DNA of 64,000 bases from Eublepharis macularius (GCF_028583425.1 NC_072796.1:127259464-127323463); one strand, 5' to 3'; shown: positions 31,205-41,876, counted from the stretch's first letter. Notes: a model not told the origin generated them from the sequence alone. A program made the numbers and translations.

Positions 31205-31684
31205 AGCACCGGCCATGTGACCATTTTCACCGCAGGCGATTTAAACTTTAAAAAACACTGGCGCGGAGGGCAATCTAAATTCCCCTCTGTCTGGAGATCA
31301 GAGAGCGGGGCCACCAGCCATGTGACCATTTTCACATTTTCTGGAGATGTTCTGTCGGGCCTTTGGCTGAGTGCCAGCGGGTGTCCTCCTTCTTCCATCG
31401 AAGACCACCATTTTTTCTGGGGCCACCCTCGGCCGTCTGCTGTGCCCATATACGGACTTCCAATATTTGTTTAAACAGCCTGCTCCTGGCCTTTTTTAAT
31501 GACTTTTAAAAAATTATTGATTTTATGATTTTGTGACTTTTAATGTATTTTTTAATGTTGTTAGCCGCCCTGAGCCCATCTGTGGGGAGGGCGGGGCATA
31601 ATTCAAAATAAATAAGTAAATAAATAAATTGTCAAGAGGTGCCGGAACTCCGTTCCACCGCATTCCAGCTGAAAAAAAGCCCTG
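31205..31684 (-). mobile_element. hAT-type MITE copy 2, split by LINE tail
   Basis: It matches the 26.2-kb element: 'ggccatgtgaccattttcac', then 'ggcgcggagggcaatct', then 'gttccaccgcattccagctg' and 'aaaaaaagccctg'. It is interrupted from about 31334 to 31628. The outer left end has been replaced by a scrap of family V repeat (31165-31204). Confidence 0.65.
31334..31628 (+). mobile_element. LINE 3' end inserted in MITE
   Basis: A LINE tail ending 'ttagccgccctgagcccatc' followed by 'gagggcggggcataattc' and an (AAAT/AAGT)n tail. It separates two parts of a MITE that are adjacent in other copies, so it inserted later. Confidence 0.6.
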
Positions 31685-32565
31685 GTTATGTGAAACCTTT
31701 ATAGTAACACAGCAGAGTTTTTAAGTCAAAAGTGTTTAATCCCCTAAAACGTGCATTAATTAGTCTTCAGACAAAACCATAGAAAGACACAACTTACAGT
31801 TTTATTGAAGTAGATTTCTTCCATAGCAATATTTTGCAGTAAAAAAGGAAGGATCCTAATCTAAAGAGTTGCATTCCTTAATTCTAAACCACAGCCTGAA
31901 AGGTAGGAGATGAGGTTGAGAGGTGTGGGTCTGTGGACAAAGTTCCATGGCAGAGCATGGAGAATTTACATCCTTCTCCTTGGAAGACCATGTGGGAAGA
32001 GAGAGATTCTCCCAAAAGGCATAGAGACAAGAAGAAGAAGTCAGGAGGCGTTCCCACCTTAGACAAAAGAGCGGCAGATTGCTAGAGTTACATATATGTT
32101 CAGAAGGACATGCAGTGCCCCCCAGTGTCCAAGGCATGCTGAGCCCCCTATTCCAACAGTGTTCAGCAGAGGCATCACCTCCAGGGAGCATCCATTTAGA
32201 AACAGCTGCACTCATTGTATGTGGAAGCTTGGCTTGCGACGTCCAAACATTTTGTGATTGGCCCTAGCCTCCGTGGCAGCCATTTGGAACTTTCAAAATT
32301 CCGAGTGAGATTAACCTTCAATTACTTGTGCCAATCAAATTCAGACCTATGATGGCTGTTTTAAGATGCAAATTAAGATTTGGGAGATCTTTCCATCACA
32401 AGTCTTTTAAATGACACACAAGTTTAGATCCAGCGACTCCTCTGCAGAAGAGTGCTGAAAGATGTGGATTTTCCCCTTGTTCTCCAGAAAACAACTTTCC
32501 TGAGGCTTGAAAAGTCTGTGGGGAGAGAAGAACCAGGGAAAGATTCGTGATTTTTTGTACACACA
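31685..32565. other. Non-genic stretch
   Basis: Frames of up to 119 codons at 31856-32215 on minus lack domains and overlap others. No gene called. Confidence 0.4.
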
Positions 32566-32809
32566 GATTACGTGGGGGAACGGAGTTCTGGAACCTCTTG
32601 AAAATGGTCACATGGCTGGTGGCCCCACCCCCTGATCTCCAGACAGAGGGGAGTTGAGATTGACCTACGCGCTGCTGAGCGGCGCGGAGGGCAATCTCAC
32701 CTCCTCTCTGTCTGGAGATCATGGAGCGGGGCCACCAGCCATGTGACCATTTTCTCTTGAGGGCAACCCACTGAGTTCCACCACCTCTTTTCCCAGAAAA
32801 AAAGCTCTG
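32566..32809 (-). mobile_element. hAT-type foldback MITE, copy 3
   Basis: Same family as 26239-26493, in reverse orientation, ending 'tttcccagaaaaaaagctctg'. The left terminus is eroded. Inner arms 'tggtcacatggctggtggcc' and 'ggccaccagccatgtgacca' remain. Confidence 0.72.
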
Positions 32810-33555
32810 ACTAGATCCAACCCACAATTTGACCCTCACCACCTGCATTAATCTTTTTTGTGGACTCCAGAAAGGGATCTCCGTTGCTTTCCCTAGGTAA
32901 AAAATTTCTTAGTTAAATTGTTTCCCTCAAAGCTCTGTAGGTATTTTGTCAAAGCAGAACCATCCACTTTTGCTTTGAATTTCACTTGAGGTAAAACTCT
33001 GTTGTGACTCTCAGTAGAAATGGACGGATCTAAGAGGATAACAAAATCATCTCAGAGACAGGAAAGTATTTTCCCTCATCATCATTTTATGGGATTACAG
33101 TCTCATGCTTCATAAATGTATATGGCATTTTTGCTCAAGTTTCTATTATAAGCTCATGCATACAAATATACATGACATTCTTAAAACACTCAGACAAAAG
33201 CCTGTGACCACACTGCAACCTAAGCTTTGAGACTCCCAGAGCCTAAGCTCAATACCCACATGAATCTAAGTTGCAATTTCAAAACCTGCTCAGATGCCTT
33301 TCCAAAATACAGATCTGCCATATGCTGGAATGAATTATTTAGTCAAATATGCACTGCTTTCCAGAGCACACAGTTAATTTCACTGCCTCGCTACAGGCAA
33401 CCGCTTATAGGAGACAAAAATTATTGCCCAAGAAATCAGGGTGATGAACAGCCGTCATTCTATTGCTAAGGTACTGCTATCCATAACTCTCAGTCTAGTC
33501 AGGCAGTACTTTGACCATATGAGGCTTTCCGATGATACTTCTTCTACCAGCTGTC
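32810..33555. other. Non-genic stretch
   Basis: No gene or repeat recognised. Confidence 0.4.
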
Positions 33556-33763
33556 TAAGAGCCAAGCTACAAGTGACTCCTGACACAGGTTGGACATTTG
33601 TCAGCCTCCCTCAAGTTTTGATGGGAAATGTAGGCGTCCTGGTCTTGCAGCTGTAATGGAGAGCCAAGCTGTAAAACCAGGATGCCTACATTTCCCATCA
33701 AAACTTGAGGTAAGCTGACAAGTGTCCAACCTGTGTCAGGCGTCACTTGTATCTTGGCCCTAA
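33556..33763. mobile_element. Palindromic MITE, TNA-target family, copy 1 (TSD TAA)
   Basis: The body 33559-33760 (202 bp) starts gagccaagctacaagtgac and is an almost complete palindrome ('cctcaagttttgatgggaaa' and 'tttcccatcaaaacttgagg'). It is flanked by taa on both sides. It is non-coding; a 3-bp duplication suggests a PIF/Harbinger-type transposase in trans. Confidence 0.78.
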
Positions 33764-33863
33764 TTACGGTGACCTAGACATTATGGGTTGGATCTTATGA
33801 ATTTGCTCCACTAATGGTGAGACCTTCTTCTGCTGAGGGTGCAGTGGAGCATAGTTCTTGCCC

Positions 33864-34087
33864 CCAGATGGGGTTGTCAGTCTCCAGGTGGTGGATGGAG
33901 ATTTCCTGTCATTTCAACTGATCTCCAGGCCATACCAATAAGTTCCCCTGGAAAAAATGGCAGTTTCAAAGGGTGGGCTCTATGACATTATATCCTGCTG
34001 AGGCCCCTCCCTTCCCCTAATCATTCTGTCCCCAGGCGCCACCTGAAATATCTCTGGGAATTTCCCAACCTAGAGCTGGCAACCCTA
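33864..34087 (-). mobile_element. 'gttgccag' repeat (family V), antisense
   Basis: Reverse complement layout: 'ctccaggtggtggatggaga' first, 'gagctggcaaccctac' last. The central 'gctctatgacattatatcctg' block is present. Confidence 0.65.
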
Positions 34088-34354
34088 CCCACTGCTATGG
34101 CGTACTTTTCATCTTCAACCGCATAACTTCAATATCTTGCGGGTGCTGGATTGCCAGGTGTTTCTGTGACTCCATCAGGGAAGCAACAGCAATTTCCCAT
34201 CTTCACAAATGTGGTAAGGTGTTGGGGAAATTGGAAGCTGTAGTAGCTGTAGTAGCCCATCAGCCAAATAAACTGTGGAGTGTCTAGGTCTAGCTAAGTC
34301 TGTAGTAACATCTCTCTTCTCAATTGCAGTGAAGTGGTCAGTTCAAGCTCCTTT

Positions 34355-34587
34355 TCAGGGCCAAGCGACAAGTGACACAGGTTGGACACTTGTCAGCTTC
34401 CCTCAAGTTTTGATGGGAAATGTAGGCGTCCTGGTCTTGCAGCTTGGCTCTCCGACTGCTGTCCAACGGACTTTTCAACTGTCACTTGTCCAACATTCCG
34501 CCAAGCTACCTACATTTCCCATCAAAACGTGAGGGAAGCTGACAAGTGTCCAACCTGTGTTAGGCGTCACTTGTAGCTTGGCTCTCA
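34355..34587. mobile_element. Palindromic MITE, TNA-target family, copy 2 (TSD TCA)
   Basis: Body 34358-34584 (227 bp), flanked by tca. Arms 'cttccctcaagttttgatgg' and 'ccatcaaaacgtgagggaag'. The centre carries an extra 25 bp shared with copy 3 ('ccaacggacttttcaactg'). Confidence 0.76.
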
Positions 34588-34887
34588 GTGGCCGTTTCCA
34601 CATGCTGTTAAAGAGATGGTCTACTTACTGAGCGCTGGTGTTTTTTCCCACAGATTCCAGATGCCTCCGATTTCAAAGCGGAAGCAGGCAGTTTGTCTTG
34701 CATCTAATTAGCATCTTTTCTGAGACCGGGATTTCCCGCTCTTTCCTGTGCCGGGTCAAGGACACTGATCAAATGCAAGACAAACTGCCTGCTTCCGCTT
34801 TGAAATCGGAGGCATCTGGAATCTGAAAAAAAACGCCAGCGTTCAGTAAGTAGACCGTCTCTTTAACAGCATGTAGAAACGGCCAGT
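34586..34887. repeat. 300-bp foldback element with 115-bp arms
   Basis: The left arm (about 34589-34702) and right arm (about 34772-34886) are inverted copies. Shared words include 'gcctccgatttcaaagcgga' and its complement, and 'aggcagtttgtcttgcat'. The spacer is about 70 bp. The TIR 'tggccgtttc.aca' resembles the MITE at 27.5 kb. No clear duplication was found; it abuts the preceding MITE directly. Confidence 0.72.
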
Positions 34888-35084
34888 GTCTGGAGCTTAG
34901 CACTCGAGGAATAGGCTGGTTGATAGGGAGGCTGATAATTTTTTTCTGGGCCCTTATCACCTTGTGTGAGGTAACTGGGAAAATGTTGTATGTGACAATA
35001 AGTAAAAGGGGGGGGGTTCAGTTTGGTTTCACTGGTATTATGATTGGAATCACATTATTATTGTCATGGATCCAGAGGAGTTAG

Positions 35085-35200
35085 CCGAGTTAGTCTGTAG
35101 TAGCAAAATAGTAAAGAGTCCAGTAGCAGCTTTAAGACTAACCAACTTTATTGCAGCATAAGCTTTTGAGAACCACAGCTCTCTTCGTCAGATTATTATT
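35085..35200 (-). mobile_element. Family H2 fragment with near-intact hammerhead core
   Basis: On minus: CTGACGA, stem II GAGAGC/GGTTCTC, then AAAA in place of GAAA, then GCTTATGCTG. It differs at the GAAA box and the cleavage-site base from the 54.7-kb copy. The 3' end 'gactaactcggctaactcctc' is present. Confidence 0.6.
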
Positions 35201-35335
35201 GTGGGGCTGTATTTTCTAAGCTGGACACTAAAACTTGGTTTCTTGGATGCCCACTTTATTCCTTGTTCCAAGCAGGCTGCATTGAAAGACTTTGGCACTT
35301 GGTGGACCAGAAAAGTTGGACTTTGTCATTGCCCA

Positions 35336-35535
35336 ACAGCAGGATTTGAGTCCAGTGGCACCTTAGAGACCAACAAGATTTTCAGAGTATAAACTCTGGA
35401 GAATCAAAGCTCACTTATTCAGATACTTCAGACTTTCACTCTCCGATGTTTATATCCTGAAAATCTGGTTGGTCTTGAAGGTGTCACTGGTCTCAAAGCC
35501 TGCTGTTCTAGTGCAGACCAACACAGCTACTTTCT
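35336..35535. mobile_element. Family H2 palindrome
   Basis: A minus copy (35336-35427: 'gagtccagtggcaccttaga', 'accaacaagattttcagag') followed by a plus copy (35430-35535) ending 'gcagaccaacacagctact'. The hammerhead region at the junction is decayed. Confidence 0.55.
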
Positions 35536-35708
35536 GGAAGCTACTTTTCCAAGCCCATGGAGCTCTCCAGGACTGGAGACTTAAAATATAGGTGTGAACA
35601 AAATCATTCATTCCATGATAGAGTGTTATAAACGCTAGTAGAACGTGTAGCAGCAAGAAGGCCAAAAATGCTGTGCTGCACCTCAGATTCACAGATCAAT
35701 TTACAAGA

Positions 35709-35800
35709 AGGGTCATGGCTTAGTGGTAGAATATCTGCTTGGCATGCAAAACGTCGCAGGTTCAGTTCTTGGCATCTCCACTTAAAAGTGTTCAAAATAA
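35709..35800 (+). mobile_element. tRNA-derived SINE (family B), truncated
   Basis: Head only: 'ggtcatggcttagtggtaga' with B-box-like 'ggttcagttcttggc' and 'atctccacttaaaa'. The body is missing. Confidence 0.65.
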
Positions 35801-36218
35801 ATGAAACCCAAGTCCATTCTGATTTGGGCAGGGTAGAGTTGGCCAATCGCTGGAACCGATATCTTCCATCTTTCTCAGGGCTGCTGACTTTGTAGAGGGG
35901 TTTTTCTTTTTCTTTTCTTTTTTTAACCTCCTCTGTAAATCAGAACCGAGTCAACAGAGTCAATTTCCATGGGTCACAATAAGGGAGTGCAGTTTTTTGG
36001 ACGCAAGGCATGGCAAGCAGATTTCCTCCAAACAAATCCTTTATTTTCCAGAATTAAAATCTACCCTGTATTGTACTCTGTGTTACTTCTAATTTATCTA
36101 GGAGAATTTCTAAAATTAATTAATGCATCTCCTCTCTCCTCCTCATTTCCAATGTACATCAATAAAACATTGCCCCCCAAAGACTGTGATGTTCACACAT
36201 GATTGTATCAAGCTTCCT
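35801..36218. other. Non-genic stretch
   Basis: No gene or repeat recognised. Confidence 0.4.
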
Positions 36219-36221
36219 TGT

Positions 36222-36278
<57 letters not shown>

Positions 36279-36315
36279 GTATTAATTGTGTTAATTGTAT
36301 TAATTGATTGTATTA
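36219..36315. repeat. Compound microsatellite (TG)n(AG)n(ATTGTATTA)n
   Basis: About 14 TG units (36219-36246) run into about 14 GA units (to 36274) and then an imperfect 'attgtattaattgtgttaa' repeat. It is likely length-polymorphic. Confidence 0.95.
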
Positions 36316-37307
36316 AGATGGGAACACCCACATTAATTTGGGTGCATTTGAACAGCTCATTGAACAATGGTATTCCTGTTCTTCACTCATGAGCAGGACA
36401 TGAGTCGAAGCAGCAGGTGTTTTGAGCTTAACTAGTTTAGCCATGTACACATGCACTGATCAGGCACAACTTAAAGGAACCTGAATAGAACATGGAATAT
36501 GGAACACAAAGGTCCCAAACGAACTACAAGAATGGAAAGAATAGGGTGGGGGAGGGCTGGATGGAGGATTCCTAATACTTCATTCCCGCTTTGGAAAGAA
36601 GCCAGGTCCTTCATGGAGAAATTCGGACGGGGAGATCCTTGAAAGTCTCCAGACCTCCTCCTAGGAAGTCCAGTGTTCCCAGCACATCACTTTGAATGTG
36701 GTGAACAAAGTTCCAGAAGTCTTACTTTGTACTGAAGTTTCTTACTTGGGAGCAAAAATAGCGAGACATATTGAAACTTTGAATACACGTTCCTCTTTGT
36801 CAGCCAAACAAGGTTTCTAAAAAGAAGACTTACTCAAAATAGGATAAAAAATTGGTTGGCTCGAGACTGAAATGCCTTCATGAGCATCTGTAGAGTTTGT
36901 ATTAATTGTAGCATGGGGGATTCGGTGCCCTGGCACCACTGCTGCCTTCTCCGTGAGCAGTCTCAGGCAGCCGCTCAGTTAAATGCTACCTTTTAGGCAG
37001 GCATCAAACCGGAAACAAGTGCAGATGGCTCGGTCATGAAATGTCGAGGAACGACTCACCTTGCTTTTGTTTGCAACCATAACAAAATTTGTCTCCCTGG
37101 TTTACTTCTTCCCACCATCTGTGTCACTGGTTGCGCTATACTTTCCCAGCATGAATGTTGGCTTCCAGTAGGCAATGCCCAATGTGTTATGCTGCCTGAG
37201 GCTGAAAATCTAGACGGTTTTCCTTCTCTATCCCCTGGTTTATAAATCCATTTTATCAGTGGTGTACAGGACCTGTACCTTACAAAATCTGATGGAAGGG
37301 TAAGCTC
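36316..37307. other. Non-genic stretch
   Basis: No gene or recognised repeat. Confidence 0.4.
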
Positions 37308-37535
37308 CCCAAGCTTAGTGGTTAAGTGGATGGGCTCTGAGTTAGTACTCAGCTGGTTCGAATCCCACTCCTGCCGTGAGTTCAGCAGATAGCCTGGGGT
37401 CAGCCACTCCTCTCAGCCCCAGTTCCCCAGCTGTACTGTGGAGATAATAATAATACTGACTTTGTTCACTGCTTTGAGTGGGCACTAATCAGTCTAAAAG
37501 AGCAGCATATAAGCACACTGTAATTATTGGTATTA
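37308..37535 (+). mobile_element. tRNA-derived SINE (family A variant)
   Basis: 'cttagtggttaagtggatgg' and 'ggttcgaatcccactcctgc' form a head with clear A and B boxes. The body then has 'agccccagttccccagctgt' and the tail 'cactgctttgagtgggcact'. The variant also occurs antisense at 49.9 kb. Confidence 0.78.
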
Positions 37536-37745
37536 TTCCTCAGCAGTAGGGCCCCTCCTTTGCATGCCGATGAAAGTCTGAGTTTACTCTCTTAGCAGCT
37601 CCAATTAAATCCTAGGTAAAAAAACCTCCTCCTGAATCCAAGAACAGCCACTGCCAGTCAGAGCCATATTGCACACGAGAGGCAGACCACCCTGATTTCT
37701 CCTGTCCACATTTAAAAAAATGAAAATCCGCCAATGAAGACTGAC

Positions 37746-37965
37746 ATAGGGTTGCCAGCTCCTGGTTGGGAAATTCCTGGAGATTTGGGTGTGTGTGTGT
37801 GGAGCCTGGAGAGGGCGGGGGTTGGGGAGGGGGAGGGACTTCAGCTGGCTACAATGCCATAGAGTCCACCTTCCAAGGCAGCCATTTTCTCCAGGGGAAC
37901 TTGGTCTCTGTCGCCTGGAGATCAGTTGTAATTCTGAGAGATCTCCAGCCACCACCTGGAGGCTC
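37746..37965 (+). mobile_element. 'gttgccag' repeat (family V), copy 4
   Basis: Starts agggttgccagctcctggtt and ends 'ccaccacctggaggct'. It contains a short (GT)n expansion at 37787-37800. Confidence 0.72.
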
Positions 37966-38010
37966 AACAAAAATACACTACTACTGTGCAAAAAACTGTA
38001 ATAAAGAGCA

Positions 38011-38305
38011 AGTGCAAAAAAACAAAGTCCTAATGTTTGACCTTATCTCTCGATTCATACAAGAGCCCCTAACTTTGGGCAATAATACATTTCAACACAA
38101 TACATTTATATCTTAAGCAGAGCTGATCAGGTACACAACAATTCTAGTGGCTGTAGCTCAATAGTACGTATCCATTCCAAAAATACAAAACAAGATGTAC
38201 CCATCACACAGTGCCCAAACTTATTGCCCGAAGTTAGGGGCTCTTGTACGAATCATGAGTTAAGGTCAAACATTAGAACCTTGTTTTTTGCACTTTTTCG
38301 CAATT
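38011..38305. repeat. Inverted repeat with 75-80-bp arms
   Basis: Arm 38011-38085 ('caagagcccctaactttggg') and arm 38226-38305 ('cccgaagttaggggctcttg') are inverted copies with about 140 bp between them. The arms end in 'aagtgcaaaaaac' and 'gttttttgcactt'. Confidence 0.72.
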
Positions 38306-38435
38306 TTTACTGGGCTTCAGAGGAACTTGCAGCTCTGCCATTGCACCAGAAAATGAGAGGGACAGAGGAGCTGCAGGGCATGAACTGGGCTTCAGCACAA
38401 CCTGCAGCTCCGTTGTCAGGAAATGATGCACTTCT

Positions 38436-38908
38436 TCCTAGGGTTGCCACGGTCCCTCTTTCCTCCCACTGGGAGGATTGGGACATGGCACTTACCTTGT
38501 GCTGGCTCCCTGTATGTCCTCACATGCGCACTCCGGAGCCGGAGTGATGACATCACTTCCGGAAGTGACGTCACCACACCAGGCATGTGGCAACATCACT
38601 TCCGGAAGTGACATTGTCGTGCTGGCCACAAGAGTGCTCCTGCACTCCACACGGGGCCAATTCGGCCTGTTTGGGGCCCCAAACGAAGCATGAAAATGCT
38701 CCCATGGCTGGCGCGATGACATCACTTATGGAAGTGATGTTGCTGCATTGGTTGGGAGCGTGCGTGTGGCATGTACTCCGCAGGTGCCCACGGTAGCAAG
38801 CAAGATCTGGGAGCTTGCCCCCTCCCACCGATCGCCCAGTGATTGGCAAACAAGAGGGCAAATCCCCAGGAGTGTGCCTGTCACCAGCGGGCACCTGGGA
38901 ACCCTACT
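38436..38908. repeat. Family G repeat with ETS and CRE-like motifs
   Basis: Starts ctagggttgccacggtccc and ends cacctgggaaccctac. It contains 'cacttccggaagtgacgtca' at about 38556 (a palindromic ETS pair joined to a full CRE) and a second 'cacttccggaagtgaca' at 38597. A third block reads 'gatgacatcacttatggaag'. It is non-coding. Confidence 0.62.
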
Positions 38909-39379
38909 TCTTCCCCATATGCCTTCCCCTGCCCACTGGCCCGATGAACAGGGCCAGAGGACAGGAGGGGCAAGCCTAACTACAGGAAGGCATTGTTATA
39001 GATGGTCTTCTGACAGAATGGTCAGCACGTGAAGGTGGTTGTGAGGATAATAAAGGATCTTTCTTTCTTAAACAAAAGTAGAATTCATTTATAAGAGTAT
39101 AAGAAGTGAGTGCATGCCCTTCTGTACTCCCCCATCGCACTGGCAATGGAGGAGCTGCTGCAGAAGCCAAGCCTAATGGGAATTGCCCATTTGGAGGTGA
39201 TTCCCATCGAACTCAGTTCCAGCGCACCCAGTAGTTCCTCCAGTATGCTAGAAAATGACATCATTTTTTGGTGTGATGGGGGCACGGGAGTGCGCATGCA
39301 TAAAGCAAGTGAGAGGAAGGTAAGTGCCTCTGGAGCCCCGGGCAACTGTATCTGTAATACTAGTTAAGCAGAAGAGATT

Positions 39380-39862
39380 TAAGGCAAAATCTAAAAGGTG
39401 TTCTTGAGGTTAAAAATTAAAGTAGAGAACACCTAAGTTCTGTGTGAGTGGAATTAAAAAGTGTGTTGACTGTGACCAGAGCCCTAGTGAAGTATACCTT
39501 TGAGGTAATGTAAGGAGAAGCTGAATTTAAGAACCAAAGCCACAGATTTAACAAAAGCGGGGGGAAAGGTCTAAAGTTAAAACATACAGAAAATCATTAT
39601 ATGGTGGTTCAAAACTCAGCAAATCATTACATCTGTGTAGAAGGAGAGAAGGCCGAGACTGAGAATGCTCTATAAATAAGTTATTATCATAAAATTTGAA
39701 GTTTGTTCAAAGACTGAGTGTATTTACTATATAAAGAGAGATAACACACTTTTGAAACATGGTGGCAGTGGTGACTGTATCCTAGATGAAAGACAGGCAA
39801 CAATCAGTGAGTAGGCCTGTAAAAAGGAAGAAAAGTCAGAAAGGGAAAATGGAGGGTCTTGA
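39380..39862 (+). mobile_element. Ty3/Gypsy-like LTR/leader fragment (inferred)
   Basis: AT-rich sequence with a TATA-like 'actatataaagaga' (39728-39741). It is followed by 'aacatggtggcagtggtgact', a plausible primer-binding/leader region, and a short frame rich in Lys/Arg that may be the gag start. Position upstream of gag remnants at 40.5-42.1 kb supports this; the LTR borders were not resolved. Confidence 0.4.
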
Positions 39863-40531
39863 ATAGGGCTGCCAATCCCCCGCCCGGGGTGGGGGATCCC
39901 CTGTTCCCACTTTGGCCCCCCAATGCCACTTACATGGCCAGCAGGGGGCACCCCCCCAGGGCACCCTCCGGGTGGTGCAGCACGCCCATGGGTGGTGCAG
40001 CGCCCCCTGCGCCCTGCCACAGTGCACCCCCATGTCTCGCCACGGTGTGCTCCTGTGCCCCACAATGGGCCCATTTCAAGCCAAATTGGGCCTGCAGGGG
40101 GTGGGCGATTCAGCCCTTTAGCAAGCGCAGAAGTGCACGCCGGCCACTTTTTGACCCACGTAATGATATCACTTTCCAGAATGTCACTGAGAGTGGGACC
40201 ACAAGTGATGCCTGACACAGGTTGGACACTTGTCAGCTTCCCTCAAGTTTTGATGGGAAATGTAGGCGTCCTGGTCTTGCAGCTTGGCTCTCTGACTGCT
40301 GTCCAATGGACTTCTCAACTGTCACTTGTCCAGCATTCCGCCAAGCTGCCTACATTTCCTATCAAAACTTGAGGGAAGCTGGCAAGTGTCCAACCTGTGT
40401 CAGGCGTCACTTGTGGTCCCGCTCTGAGTGACATCATCGCACACACCAGGAGACAAGAGACGCCAAAGAGCACAGAGGGTGAGTGCCAGGTCCCAGTCCT
40501 CCCCAGGGGACTCAAGGGACCTGGCAACCCT
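39863..40531. repeat. Family G repeat inserted in Gypsy relic
   Basis: Very GC-rich, from 'gggctgccaatcccccgcc' to 'gggacctggcaaccctag'. The outer flanks share 'gtctt'. It is itself split by the MITE at 40191-40424. It contains a CTCF-like word at 39938-39952. Long frames on both strands reflect GC content and are not genes. Confidence 0.55.
40188..40427. mobile_element. Palindromic MITE, TNA-target family, copy 3 (TSD TGA)
   Basis: Body 40191-40424 (234 bp), flanked by tga. The ends are altered (gagtgggaccacaagtgatg and cacttgtggtcccgctc), but both changed together, so the terminal inverted repeat is kept. The centre has the same extra segment as copy 2. Confidence 0.78.
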
Positions 40532-40627
40532 AGTCTTAAACTTAGCCCAGGTGTGAAAGACCTGGAAAGAGGCATTTAAATTGATGTGGACATTTCACCT
40601 AGCTGGCAGAGGGGGGCAGGGTGAAAC
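40532..40627 (+). pseudogene. Gypsy gag 5' remnant (small)
   Basis: A short non-repeat segment between two family G insertions, in line with the gag remnants on either side. Assignment rests on context only. Confidence 0.3.
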
Positions 40628-40900
40628 AGGGCTTCCAGCGCACTCCTGGGGCAGTGCAATGTCAGTCCCAGGAGTGACATCATCACATCACCCCAAGAGC
40701 ACTCTCACACTTTGCAGTGGGCCCATTTGGGCCCCAAATGGGCTGAATAAGGCCCGGTAAGAAGCATGTGTGCACTCCTGGGCCTGTGCGATGATGTCAT
40801 TTCCTGGAAGTTACATCATTATGCAGGCCTAGGAGCACGCACACACTTTGCCTGCATGTGAAAAACAAAACAAAGGTGAGTGCTGGGGAACCATGGCAAC
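40628..40900. repeat. Family G repeat
   Basis: 'cccaggagtgacatcatcac', 'gggcccatttgggccccaaa' and 'gatgatgtcatttcctggaa' identify the family; it ends 'ggggaaccatggcaacccc'. Confidence 0.55.
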
Positions 40901-40904
40901 CCCA

Positions 40905-41546
40905 AAAGGGAAGGATGTGAAACTGTTTTTATTCCTATTTGGAGAAAAAGGGAGGGAAATAAGTGCTCAAATATTCCCTGAGTGCAATGTAATCTGACTA
41001 TAATATTGGCCTGTTTTTATGCCCACTGCAACTCCAGAAAGAATGAAACAGCAGAAAGGTACAATTCCACCCACATCCAGTCAGAATTAAGCAATAGGAG
41101 AAGGCGCTGACAAGTATTGCACAAATGTGAAAATCCTTGCAGCCAGCTGCAACTTTGGAGATATTAAAAGACTCACTGATAAGAGACAGGATAGTGTGTG
41201 GAATTCTGGACACATTGAGTACGAGGGAGATTACTGAAGGAAGCCAATTTGGCCTTAGAGAAAAGTTTGGAGATTTGCAGGACTGTTGAATTGCCTAAAG
41301 ACAAGACCAGAATGCTGGAGGGACAGATAATGGAGCCAGTCCAGCACAGAAAGAGGGAGAAACCAAACACACGAATACTGCTGAACTTCTCTGAGCACTG
41401 TAAATACTGTGGAGTTAAATACCCAAGACAGAAAGAGAGACGTCCGGCTTATGGGGGGAAATGCCATAAATGTGGCAAATTGAACTGCTTTGCATCCACA
41501 TGTCGCCAAACAGAACAAGCCCAAATCTAGAGTGCATCTGATGAAT
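40905..41546 (+). pseudogene. Ty3/Gypsy-type gag remnant with zinc knuckle
   Basis: Frames in this stretch, joined across at least one frameshift near 41230, carry a retrotransposon Gag pattern: an Asp-Arg-Ile-Val-Cys-Gly-Ile core (about 41190) and 'LEICRTVE' (41264-41287). A nucleocapsid knuckle CHKCGKLN-C-FASTC lies at about 41463-41505. The fourth-ligand spacing fits CX2CX4HX4C, but the His position is Cys. Internal stops and shifts make it non-functional. A 41249-41530 segment remains open for 93 codons. Confidence 0.7.
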
Positions 41547-41876
41547 GTGTTTAGGTGGGTTGCCGTGTTGGTCTGCAACAGAACAGCAGGATTTGTTCCA
41601 GGGGCACTTAGAGCCAAGCTACAAGTGACGCCTGACACAGGTTGGACACTTGTCAGCTTCCCTCAAGTTTTGATGGGAAATGTAGGCATCCTGGTCTTGC
41701 AGCTTGGCTCTCCATTACAGCTGCAAGACCAGGACGCCTACATTTCCCTTCAAAACTTGAGGGAAGCTGACAAGTGTCCAACCTGTGTCAGGTGTCACTT
41801 GTAGCTTGGCTCTTAGAGACCAACAAGATTTTCCAGAGTGTAAGCTTTCAAGAGTCAGAGCTCCTTTCTCCAAACA
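41547..41876 (-). mobile_element. Family H2 fragment, split by MITE
   Basis: 41547-41607 ('tgccgtgttggtctgcaac') and 41816-41876 ('gagaccaacaagattttcca' to 'gctcctttctcc') are two parts of one antisense element. They are separated by the TNA-family MITE. Confidence 0.65.
41608..41815. mobile_element. Palindromic MITE, TNA-target family, copy 4 (TSD TTA)
   Basis: Body 41611-41812 (202 bp), flanked by tta. The host H2 sequence is known intact elsewhere ('caccttagagacc'). The empty site therefore shows that exactly TTA was duplicated, which fixes the element borders. Confidence 0.85.

Noticed and set aside
36143-36392. ORFs with Ser-Leu or Arg-Glu and Cys-Val runs
   Set aside because: Translation of a (TG)n(AG)n microsatellite.
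39727-40372. Overlapping ORFs of 110-163 codons on both strands
   Set aside because: GC-rich repeat with CpG and CCC runs; frames overlap on both strands.
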